Of a stretch of 24,278 bases of DNA, positions 1 through 6,424 are shown piece by piece; position 1 is the first letter of the stretch, and every line of letters begins with the position of its first letter. The notes beneath the pieces were generated by a model. That model ran no database searches, was not told where the DNA came from, and saw only the letters and a list, made by a program, of their open reading frames with translations. The translations under genes and the position numbers were made by a program. Source of the stretch: JAKVAV01 sp047632755 (GTDB lineage Bacteria; Bacteroidota; Bacteroidia; Flavobacteriales_D; Cryomorphaceae); assembly GCA_047632755.1 (NCBI GenBank), contig JBLIDT010000037.1, positions 1-24,278 of the forward strand, given 5' to 3'.

Positions 1-761
1 CACCGCAGCGCAGCGGAGGTGAATCCCTTTGAACAATGATTCTAAATTTCCCAAGGCCGAGCTTGCTCGAAGTCTTTCTGAAATGAAAAAAGCCTAATCC
101 GCTGTAGGCGGATTGCTTTTGTTGAAATCCCCACCCCTCGGGATCACCGCAGCGCAGCGGAGGTGAATCCCTTTGAACAATGATTCTAGATGAACAATGA
201 TTCTAGATTTCCCAAGGCCGAGCTTGCTCGAAGTCTTCCTGAAATGAAAAAAGCCTAATCCGCTGTAGGCGGATTGCTTTTGTTGAAATCCCCACTCCTT
301 TGATCACTGCAGCGAAGCGAAGGCCAATCCCTTTGAACAATGATTCTAAATTTCCCAAGACCGAGCTTGCTCGAAGTCTTCCTGAAATGAAAAAAGCCTA
401 ATCCGCTGTAGGCGGATTGCTTTTGTTGAAAGCCCCACCCCTCGGGATCACCGCAGCGCAGCGGAGGTGAATCCCTTTGAACAACGATCCTAAATTTCCC
501 CAAGGCCGAGCTTGCTCGAAGTCTTCCTGAAATGAAAACAGCCTAATCCGCTGTAGGCGGATTGCTTTTGTTGAAAGCCCCACCCCTCGGGATCACCGCA
601 GCGCAGCGGAGGTGAATCCCTTTGAACAATGATTCTAAATTTCCCAAGACCGAGCCTGCTCGAAGTCTTCCTGAAATGAAAAAAGCCTAATCCTCTGCAG
701 GCGGATTGCTTTTGTTGAAATCCCCACCCCTTGGATCACTGCAGCGAAGCGAAGGCCAATA
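1..761. repeat. Tandem array of ~144-bp units (five full copies plus a partial sixth)
   Basis: Units start at 1, 145, 305, 449, 594 and 737 (the last only about 25 bp), giving lengths of 144, 160, 144, 145 and 143 bp. The array may continue left of the window. Each unit contains, in order, a GC-rich block (CACCGCAGCGCAGCGGAGG or the variant CACTGCAGCGAAGCGAAGG), a short AT-rich spacer with CCCTTTGAACAATGATTC, a small palindrome CGAGCTTGCTCG, and a hairpin AATCCGC-TGTAG-GCGGATT flanked by A and T runs. Block types run A A B A A B, so there is a three-unit period of 448 bp. Unit 2 carries an internal 17-bp duplication. Copies differ at only a few bases each, so the array looks recently amplified or homogenised. 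Function unknown. Confidence 0.9.
85..120 (-). terminator. Terminator-like hairpin in repeat unit 1 (repeated in each unit)
   Basis: The stem AATCCGC/GCGGATT (96-102 with 108-114) has a 5-nt loop. It is extended by AAAAGC/GCTTTT across a two-base bulge. Read on the minus strand, the stem is followed by GGCTTTTTTC, so it fits an intrinsic terminator best in that direction; on the plus strand the T tract is GCTTTTGTTG. Equivalent hairpins lie at about 247-281, 389-424, 535-569 and 679-713. The last has a mismatch in the stem (T694 against C702). Confidence 0.5.
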
Positions 762-887
762 CCTGAATAATACAAATGTTGAAAACTGCCGCGCAGTAGC
801 CGTAATGCATGCTATTGGGCCACGTTTAATCTTTTTTCCAATCCTCTTGCTAAGCCACCAAAAATTTTAACTTTGCCGTCCCAATTC
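762..887. other. Gene-free spacer between repeat array and tRNA-Leu
   Basis: There is no plausible coding region here. The first part (762-840) is unrelated to the repeat units. The last 40 bases hold the tRNA promoter listed separately. Together with the array, this makes the first 887 bases free of protein genes. Confidence 0.7.
847..875 (+). promoter_or_regulatory. Bacteroidota-type promoter of tRNA-Leu
   Basis: TTG at 847-849 and TAACTTTG at 868-875 are separated by 18 bp. TAACTTTG matches the Bacteroidota -7 consensus TAnnTTTG exactly. The mature tRNA begins 13 bp after the box, as expected for a stable RNA gene. Confidence 0.65.
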
Positions 888-972
888 GCCCGGATGGTGG
901 AATTGGTAGACACGCCGGACTTAAAATCCTGTGACCCTTGCGGTCGTGCGGGTTCAAGTCCCGCTCCGGGTA
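888..972 (+). tRNA. tRNA-Leu, anticodon UAA
   Basis: This is a class II tRNA of 85 nt with acceptor strands GCCCGGA and TCCGGGT plus discriminator A. The D arm contains AATTGGTAGA. The anticodon loop CTTAAAA has TAA at 922-924. The long variable arm GACC-CTTGC-GGTC is characteristic of leucine tRNA. The T arm is GCGGG-TTCAAGT-CCCGC. CCA is not encoded: ACTA follows the acceptor stem. It reads UUA (and by wobble UUG) codons. Two irregularities are visible: a G1-U72 wobble and a C-U mismatch in the anticodon stem (C916 against T930). Confidence 0.95.
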
Positions 973-974
973 CT

Positions 975-1026
975 AAAACAGAGTGAGAAACAAAGCGAAA
1001 GCCAAGTTTCGAACTCTGTTTTTTTT
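975..1026 (+). terminator. Intrinsic terminator of tRNA-Leu, probably bidirectional
   Basis: AAAACAGAGT (975-984) pairs with ACTCTGTTTT (1013-1022). An inner GAAAC/GTTTC pair lies in the loop, and a run of eight T ends at 1026. The convergent serine hydrolase gene uses a stop codon (1025-1027) that overlaps the T run. On the minus strand the same stem is followed by TTTTAG, so the hairpin may serve both genes. Confidence 0.8.
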
Positions 1027-2335
1027 ATTCCAACACCTCCCTTACCTCCTTCGTCCAAGCCCCAAGCTCAAAATCACTCTCTTCGTACATCACCCCTAGG
1101 CGAACGATCACCATCTCATCTTCGGGGTGGATGGAGACGATCTGACCTTGAAATCCGTCCATGGCATAGTCAGTCGGTCGATAGCCTTCTTGGCCTCGCG
1201 CATGGGGGAACCAAAACTGACCGCCGTAAATACTATCGCTTTCGGAAACAGGCGTGCGGCAGAATTCTACCCAACTCGAATCGATGATTTGTTCTCCATA
1301 CATATTCCCTTCATTGAGGAATAGCTGTCCGAGCTTGGCCCAGTCGCGGGCCGAGGCGTAGCCATAAGAAGAGCCGACAAAATGCCCCGAGGCATCAGTT
1401 TCGAGCACAAAAGTCTCAGCGCCGATCGGTTTAAAAATTCGTTCGTAAGGGAATTCCAGGTATTCCTGCTCAGACTCGAAAACTTGAGCCATCGCATAAG
1501 AAAGGATATTCGTTGTTCCTGAAGAGTATTCCCAAAACTCGCCTGGTTCATACTCTAAGGGATAGCTTGCCGCCGATTCTCCCATATTGTTCGAGCCATA
1601 GAGCATTTTGGTAGCAGGTGTCACGGAGCCATATTCTTCTAGCCACTCCAGGCCTGCGGTCATATTGAGCGCCTGTCTTAGTTGTATTTTTTCTCGCGGA
1701 CTCCCTTTCCATTCTTCGATCGGCAATGGTGAATCCAAGTCCCAATAACCATCTTTAGCAAGAACTCCTGCCATAGCTGCAGTGAGGCTCTTTGCCATGC
1801 TCCAGCCTAATAGTGGCGTTGTCGGAGTGATTCCATCGGCGTAAGCTTCGCCCGCGATCATTCCATTTTTCAAAACCAATACCGCTCGGGTATTGAGTTT
1901 ATTCTCCCCAGGAGCATCAAAGGCTTTTTGCAAAATGGCCTGCAAAACAGCTTCACCGGGAAAAGCCTGTATCGGCCAATCCGTTTTGTCCCTTATTCCC
2001 ATATCGGGCAATTTCCCTTCGGGTTTTTCTCGATCGTGAATTAAGGTGCAGCCTAGCCCCTCTCTATAAATAGCCACCTTCGGGTGGAGTCCCAAAACCG
2101 AAGTCCTGATTACTTTATTTTCATAGTCGACATTGTTAGAGGCAAGCCATAGCGGCCCGAATCCAAGGTCGATTTCTTCGGCTCTATCTTGATCCAATTC
2201 AGAAACAAAGAGGCAAGAGCAGAGAATCTTGGCATTGTAGCCCGACATGATTTCCAGCTTGGGATAAAGCAAGAAGTAAAAGGCGATAAAGACTACAACA
2301 AGCAATGAAAGACCAATAGTTCCTGTTTTTTTCAT
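1025..2335 (-). CDS. Membrane-anchored serine hydrolase, beta-lactamase (class C / PBP4*) fold
   Basis: The 436-residue protein has an N-terminal membrane anchor or signal (MKKTG then a hydrophobic stretch to about residue 26) and a catalytic domain of the beta-lactamase/D-alanyl-D-alanine peptidase-like family. Visible motifs are the SxxK nucleophile (WSMAKSLTAAMAG, Ser179/Lys182) and the second motif YSSGTTN (Tyr270). A late GFQGQIVSI segment sits where the third motif is expected. Families of this fold include esterases, peptidases and beta-lactamases, so the substrate cannot be named; an extracytoplasmic hydrolase is the safe call. I chose the ATG at 2335. An upstream in-frame ATG at 2437 adds 34 hydrophilic residues ahead of the anchor and would leave only 4 bp to the divergent gene. 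It converges on tRNA-Leu and diverges from the TspO-like gene. Confidence 0.85.
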   Translation of the reverse strand: MKKTGTIGLSLLVVVFIAFYFLLYPKLEIMSGYNAKILCSCLFVSELDQDRAEEIDLGFGPLWLASNNVDYENKVIRTSVLGLHPKVAIYREGLGCTLIHDREKPEGKLPDMGIRDKTDWPIQAFPGEAVLQAILQKAFDAPGENKLNTRAVLVLKNGMIAGEAYADGITPTTPLLGWSMAKSLTAAMAGVLAKDGYWDLDSPLPIEEWKGSPREKIQLRQALNMTAGLEWLEEYGSVTPATKMLYGSNNMGESAASYPLEYEPGEFWEYSSGTTNILSYAMAQVFESEQEYLEFPYERIFKPIGAETFVLETDASGHFVGSSYGYASARDWAKLGQLFLNEGNMYGEQIIDSSWVEFCRTPVSESDSIYGGQFWFPHARGQEGYRPTDYAMDGFQGQIVSIHPEDEMVIVRLGVMYEESDFELGAWTKEVREVLE

Positions 2336-2441
2336 AACCACATTTGTTTCTACGGGCGAAGAGTTGATTAACTTAGTGAACTCCTCCAAAGAAAACAATT
2401 TGATACTTAAATCGTAATCTTTATTAGAAGAGCCCAAACAT

Positions 2442-3230
2442 ATGAGAACCGCCTACACCTATAACATCATCAAACGAGCGACCTTTATTTTTGCGGTCTT
2501 CGTGCTTATTCTAGTCAATGCACTTTCAAATATTATCCCGTTTGGGGGCCAGACCAATGCAGCCATTAGCGCTAAGTACCCAACGCTGATCACTCCCGAA
2601 GGTTACGCTTTTAGCATCTGGGGAATCATCTACTTAACGTTGGCGATCTTTGCCGTTTTTCAGTTTTTCAAAGGCAAAGAGGTGCGATTTTATAAAATGA
2701 TTTGGCCTTATTTTATGATCAATGTCGCAGCAAATTGTTTGTGGTTGGTTGCCTTTCAAAACGATTGGCTGATTCTTTCTTTGGCTTTAATGGCGGTAAT
2801 TTTGATCAGTCTTGTTGCGATTTTCAAGATTTTCTATCGGCTCAAGAGAGCTATTGGTACCACGCAACGTTACTTTTTTCACCTGCCTTTCGGTCTTTAC
2901 TTCGGATGGGTGAGTCTAGCCGCGGTCGTAAATGCCGCTGTCGTTTTGACTTCTTTCGATCTTCCTTTTTTCGCAAATAACGAGGGGCTCTTTGCGCTCA
3001 TTGCTATTGCAGTAGCAACTTCTCTGGGGCTCATCATGCTGGTGAGTCAAAAAGACTTCATCTTCACTTTTGCAATTCTTTGGGGGCTTGTGGCCATTTA
3101 TGTGAAACAGGTGGATGAGCCAATGGCGATGAATGCCGCCAAGTTTGGTGCGATAGCTTTGATCGCTGCCATGTTGGTCACCTTCATTGGCGATCGAATC
3201 AAAGTCGCCAAATACGGTCGCTCGGCCTAG
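2442..3230 (+). CDS. TspO/MBR-related tryptophan-rich membrane protein
   Basis: This 262-residue polytopic membrane protein has about seven or eight hydrophobic segments. The signature TPEGYAFSIWGIIYL near residues 50-64 is the TspO/MBR-like Pro/Gly-x-x-Phe-x-x-Trp-G pattern, and further tryptophans occur at NCLWLVAF and FGWVSLAAVVNA. Canonical TspO is about 155-160 residues with five helices, so this belongs to the longer Bacteroidota and eukaryote-like relatives usually annotated as tryptophan-rich sensory protein. TspO proteins bind porphyrins or cholesterol in other organisms; no ligand can be assigned here. Its stop overlaps the stop of the convergent waaA (CTAG, 3227-3230). No clear promoter motif was found in the 106-bp upstream gap. 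Confidence 0.75.
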   Translation: MRTAYTYNIIKRATFIFAVFVLILVNALSNIIPFGGQTNAAISAKYPTLITPEGYAFSIWGIIYLTLAIFAVFQFFKGKEVRFYKMIWPYFMINVAANCLWLVAFQNDWLILSLALMAVILISLVAIFKIFYRLKRAIGTTQRYFFHLPFGLYFGWVSLAAVVNAAVVLTSFDLPFFANNEGLFALIAIAVATSLGLIMLVSQKDFIFTFAILWGLVAIYVKQVDEPMAMNAAKFGAIALIAAMLVTFIGDRIKVAKYGRSA

Positions 3231-4438
3231 TTTAAAATTTCTTTTAGAATCTTTTCAGTAGCTCCAGCATGGGTGTCTACATACCTTTTGGCAGTCTCTC
3301 CTGCCTTTCGGCGAAAGGAATCATCGTTCAGAAGCTGAATCATGATAGATTCAAAATCGACTTGGTTCTCGACCGAAAAAGCAGCTCCGAGACTTTTTAA
3401 ACCCACAGCCTCTCTGAATTTTTCGTGCTTCGGGCCGAATACCACTGGAATGCCATAAACCGCTGCCTCTAGGGTATTGTGGATTCCCGAGCCAAACCCG
3501 CCTCCGATAAATGCCACTTCTCCGTAATGATAAAGTCGACCGAGAAGTCCAATGGTATCTATAATCAATACTCGAGATGGTCTATCATTCGGATGGTAGG
3601 TAGTGTATTGATCAGCTCTAGAGAAACTCTTTTTAAGTCTGTCAATTTTTTCCGAATTAATTTCGTGTGGAGCTATCAGAAATGCCACGTCTTCGGGCGC
3701 TTTGTCGATAATTTCAGCAATGAGATTTTCATCTTCGGGCCACGTGCTTCCAGCCACGATGGCTCTTCTCCTATTTAACCATTTTTCTACTTTTTCGACA
3801 GGAGTAAATGAGTCGGCCAGTTTTTTCACGCGATCGAAGCGAGTATCCCCAGCCACTGAAACTTGATTGATTCCTCTTGAATTCAGTAGCTTCTCTGAGT
3901 TCTCATCTTGTGAAAAAATATGATTCACTCCTTTCAACGTTTTGAGAAACCAGCCGCCGTAGGACTTAAAATAAATCTGATTTTTTCTAAAAATGGCGGA
4001 GATCATAAAGTTGGGGATGCTTCGTTTTTGCATTTCTCGAAAGAAGTGATGCCACACCTCGTACTTCACAAAGATGGCGGTCGAAGGTTTGAAATGATCC
4101 AGGAACTTGCGGGCATTTACCTTGGTGTCTAGCGGAAGATAGACCACCGCATCAACTTCTTGGTAGTCTTTTCTGATCTCGTAACCCGATGGACTAAAGA
4201 ACGTCAGCAAGATCTTTTGCGAAGTTTTCTTTTTCAAGGATTCGATGATTGGGCGGCCTTGTTCAAATTCGCCCAAAGAGGCGCAATGAATCCAAATGCA
4301 CCCTTCCATGTCTTGGGGGAGGTTTTGGAAATAATTTTTTCTGCCTGATTTCCACTTCGAAGCCTTCTCTTGGAAAAGAGCCGCTATGGATATCGCTAGC
4401 CCGTATAGTCTGATGCCCAGGGAATATAGTCCCTCCAT
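3227..4438 (-). CDS. waaA: 3-deoxy-D-manno-octulosonate (Kdo) transferase
   Basis: WaaA (GT30) transfers Kdo from CMP-Kdo to lipid IVA at the inner membrane, starting the LPS core. The 403-residue length is normal. The N-terminal domain starts with a hydrophobic segment (MEGLYSLGIRLYGLAISIAALF) that anchors it to the membrane. HCASLGEFEQGRP contains the catalytic Glu57 in the family's AS-x-GE motif. The C-terminal CMP-sugar domain shows GGGFGSGIHNTLEAAVYGIP. The start ATG (4438-4436) shares one base with the stop of the preceding barrel gene (TAATG), so the two are probably translationally coupled. Its stop overlaps that of the convergent TspO-like gene. In Bacteroidota, Kdo transferases are often monofunctional; sequence alone does not settle this. 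Confidence 0.95.
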   Translation of the reverse strand: MEGLYSLGIRLYGLAISIAALFQEKASKWKSGRKNYFQNLPQDMEGCIWIHCASLGEFEQGRPIIESLKKKTSQKILLTFFSPSGYEIRKDYQEVDAVVYLPLDTKVNARKFLDHFKPSTAIFVKYEVWHHFFREMQKRSIPNFMISAIFRKNQIYFKSYGGWFLKTLKGVNHIFSQDENSEKLLNSRGINQVSVAGDTRFDRVKKLADSFTPVEKVEKWLNRRRAIVAGSTWPEDENLIAEIIDKAPEDVAFLIAPHEINSEKIDRLKKSFSRADQYTTYHPNDRPSRVLIIDTIGLLGRLYHYGEVAFIGGGFGSGIHNTLEAAVYGIPVVFGPKHEKFREAVGLKSLGAAFSVENQVDFESIMIQLLNDDSFRRKAGETAKRYVDTHAGATEKILKEILN

Positions 4439-5247
4439 TATTCCACGTAAAATTTATTGGCGTATCGCTTGTAAACAGGAAGAGCCCAGCCCATCTTAAT
4501 TCCGATCAGCATGTCGAAATAGTCACCATTGGTTTCTTCCATCTGATCGACATTGTAAGAGCGATAGTCCGTCGTAAAACCTTGATAGAAGTCTAATCCA
4601 ATAAAGAAGTTAGCATACCGATTATTGCTGAAATGTCGGTAACCAATGAACTGGTTGGTAGCTATTCCAGCTCGTTTTCTATCATACCCTTTGCGGTACT
4701 CTCCTTCAAGTGGCGGGTATTCATCCTGGCGAAGTTCGATCCATGTGCGGTGTTCCAAGTATTGAACCCCAAAACGTATTTCCAGGCCTGAATTGGGGTT
4801 GGGTCCGAAAATCGGGAAAATCTTTCCCACATAAAATCCTCCTGTAAAGCCTCTTTGCTGCACAATAGGAAGTATGAATTCTCCTGTGATACCTATTATT
4901 TGCCCTGAGCTAGTCCTCAAGCCTTGAGCGATACTCTGCTGATTCTTGACATTATCTCCGAAGAGGAAGAGGAAGTCAGTTCCAAAAAGGAAATTCCTTT
5001 TGGTCTTGTACGCATAAGAAAAACCAATGTTGAAATTCGCGCCGTAAAGTTCAGCCATATCTCCAGATGGCTGTTGAAAACCAACCTGGATTTGAAATAA
5101 AGACATAGCAATGGTATCCTTCGAAACATCGGACTGGCTCTTCGCGTCAATTGTGCAGAAAAGGCAGAGAGCCACAAAGATGAGGTAACGAAAATTCCAT
5201 GAAAAAACAGAGGTGGGACGAGGTATCAAAGGGCTTGATTTATGCAT
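4438..5247 (-). CDS. Predicted outer-membrane beta-barrel protein coupled to waaA
   Basis: The 269-residue protein has a signal peptide (YLIFVALCLFCTIDAKSQ, about residues 21-38). The remainder is a series of alternating amphipathic strands rich in aromatic and Gly residues (FNIGFSYAYKTK, FLFGTDFLFLFGD, GGFYVGKIFPIFGPNP, FFIGLDFYQGF). It ends in an aromatic-rich segment without the classical terminal Phe (YANKFYVE). This pattern supports a beta-barrel of about 8-10 strands. YRHFSNN at 203-209 resembles the HxSN active-site segment of the lipid A deacylase PagL; this is discussed as a finding. The gene shares one base with waaA. A TAAATTTG promoter box lies 20 bp upstream of its start. Exact family not recognised. 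Confidence 0.7.
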   Translation of the reverse strand: MHKSSPLIPRPTSVFSWNFRYLIFVALCLFCTIDAKSQSDVSKDTIAMSLFQIQVGFQQPSGDMAELYGANFNIGFSYAYKTKRNFLFGTDFLFLFGDNVKNQQSIAQGLRTSSGQIIGITGEFILPIVQQRGFTGGFYVGKIFPIFGPNPNSGLEIRFGVQYLEHRTWIELRQDEYPPLEGEYRKGYDRKRAGIATNQFIGYRHFSNNRYANFFIGLDFYQGFTTDYRSYNVDQMEETNGDYFDMLIGIKMGWALPVYKRYANKFYVE

Positions 5248-5262
5248 TTATACGTATATTCG
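5235..5262 (+). promoter_or_regulatory. Candidate promoter of the nucleotide-sugar operon
   Basis: TTG at 5235-5237 and TATATTCG at 5255-5262 are 17 bp apart. TATATTCG differs from TAnnTTTG at one position. The ATG is 22 bp further on. The upstream half lies inside the first codons of the divergent barrel gene. Confidence 0.4.
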
Positions 5263-5267
5263 CCCTC

Positions 5268-5300
5268 CAAATTTAAGCCTTTCAATGAAGAAAATTCAAA
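5268..5300 (-). promoter_or_regulatory. Candidate promoter of the barrel-waaA operon
   Basis: On the minus strand TTTG (plus CAAA at 5297-5300) is followed after 21 bp by TAAATTTG (plus 5268-5275), an exact TAnnTTTG match. The start codon is 20 bp downstream at 5247. The upstream element lies inside the first codons of the plus-strand aminotransferase. Confidence 0.5.
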
Positions 5301-6424
5301 TGGTCGATCTCATCTCTCAATACGAGAAGATGCAAGTGGAAATCGACAAGGCAGTAATTGACGTTATTCGATCATCAGCCTTTATCAACGGACCTGAGGT
5401 TAAGGCGTTTCAAAGTGAAATGGAACAATACCTCGATGTAAAACACGTCATTCCTTGTGCCAACGGCACCGACGCTCTTCAAATTGCAATGATGGGTTTG
5501 GGTTTGCAGCCTGGCGATGAAGTGATCACGGCCAATTTCACCTATGTAGCTACCGCTGAAGTCATAGCGCTTTTGCAATTGACCCCCGTTCTGGTAGACG
5601 TGAACCCGGCAACGTTTAATATCGATGTAGAGTCCATCAAAAAAGCCATTACACCCAAAACGAAAGCCATTGTGCCTGTCCATCTTTTCGGTCAGGCTGC
5701 TCCCATGGAGGAGATTATGAAGTTGGCTAAGGAACACGATCTCTTCGTAATAGAAGATACAGCGCAGGCCATTGGTGCAGACTACTCATTCATTGACGGC
5801 ACGAAGCAGAAGGCGGGTACCATCGGCCATGTTGGTGCGACTTCTTTCTTTCCTTCAAAAAATCTTGGATGCTTTGGCGACGGAGGTGCTATTTTCACCA
5901 ATGACGATGATTTAGCTCACCGAATTCGATCGATTGCAAACCATGGTCAGGCTGAAAGATATTACCACGATAGAGTAGGAGTGAATTCCCGATTGGATTC
6001 AATCCAAGCCGCAGTCTTGAGAATCAAGTTGCGCCAATTGGATTCATACGCTGCCAGCAGAAACGCTGCGGCAACCCATTACGACGAAGAATTTAAGGAG
6101 CTTGATGAAATAACTACACCAGCTCGTTGTGTCAATTCTACTCACGTTTTTCACCAATATACTATGGTGATCGACGGCTTAGACCGCAATGAGATGAAAG
6201 AATATCTCGAGTCAAAAGGTGTCCCCGCGATGATTTATTATCCAGTACCTCTTCACTTACAGAAGGCGTATCGCGATGACCGTTACAACGAAGGCGACTT
6301 CCCCGTAACCGAACAGCTTTGCAAAACCGTTCTCTCATTGCCAATGCAAACCGAGCTCGAAGAGGAACAACTTTTTTATATCACCGATGCGGTGAAAACC
6401 TTTGTAAAGGAAAAACGATCATGA
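5285..6424 (+). CDS. wbpE: DegT/DnrJ/EryC1-family sugar aminotransferase (WbpE type)
   Basis: This PLP-dependent aminotransferase is predicted to convert UDP-3-keto-GlcNAcA to UDP-GlcNAc(3NH2)A using glutamate. At 379 residues it fits the DegT/DnrJ/EryC1/StrS family. The internal-aldimine lysine is Lys192 in SFFPSKNLGCFGDGGA, preceded by the pyridine-binding Asp158 in IEDTAQAIGA. CANGTDAL near residues 58-65 binds the PLP phosphate. The start is the ATG at 5285 (MKKIQMVDL, the usual family N terminus); a longer frame to 5213 would overlap the divergent gene. It is the first gene of a six-gene operon and overlaps the next by ATGA. The WbpE assignment rests on the neighbouring wbpD, wbpB and wbpA homologues; on sequence alone another sugar aminotransferase is possible. 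Confidence 0.88.
   Translation: MKKIQMVDLISQYEKMQVEIDKAVIDVIRSSAFINGPEVKAFQSEMEQYLDVKHVIPCANGTDALQIAMMGLGLQPGDEVITANFTYVATAEVIALLQLTPVLVDVNPATFNIDVESIKKAITPKTKAIVPVHLFGQAAPMEEIMKLAKEHDLFVIEDTAQAIGADYSFIDGTKQKAGTIGHVGATSFFPSKNLGCFGDGGAIFTNDDDLAHRIRSIANHGQAERYYHDRVGVNSRLDSIQAAVLRIKLRQLDSYAASRNAAATHYDEEFKELDEITTPARCVNSTHVFHQYTMVIDGLDRNEMKEYLESKGVPAMIYYPVPLHLQKAYRDDRYNEGDFPVTEQLCKTVLSLPMQTELEEEQLFYITDAVKTFVKEKRS

Noticed and set aside
255..583. Two minus-strand ORFs (82 and 61 codons) across the repeat array
   Set aside because: They run through repeat units in different frames, cross the hairpins, and the translated peptides simply reflect the repeat sequence. No start signal.
1..761. CRISPR array
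   Set aside because: The whole 144-bp unit is repeated, with no short repeat/variable spacer pattern, and there are no cas genes.
931..1287. 118-codon plus-strand ORF over the tRNA and the end of the serine hydrolase
   Set aside because: It begins inside the tRNA, crosses its terminator and is antisense to a well-supported gene.
2399..2422. TTTG plus TAATCTTT as a promoter for the TspO-like gene
   Set aside because: The spacing is only 12 bp and the downstream box does not match TAnnTTTG.
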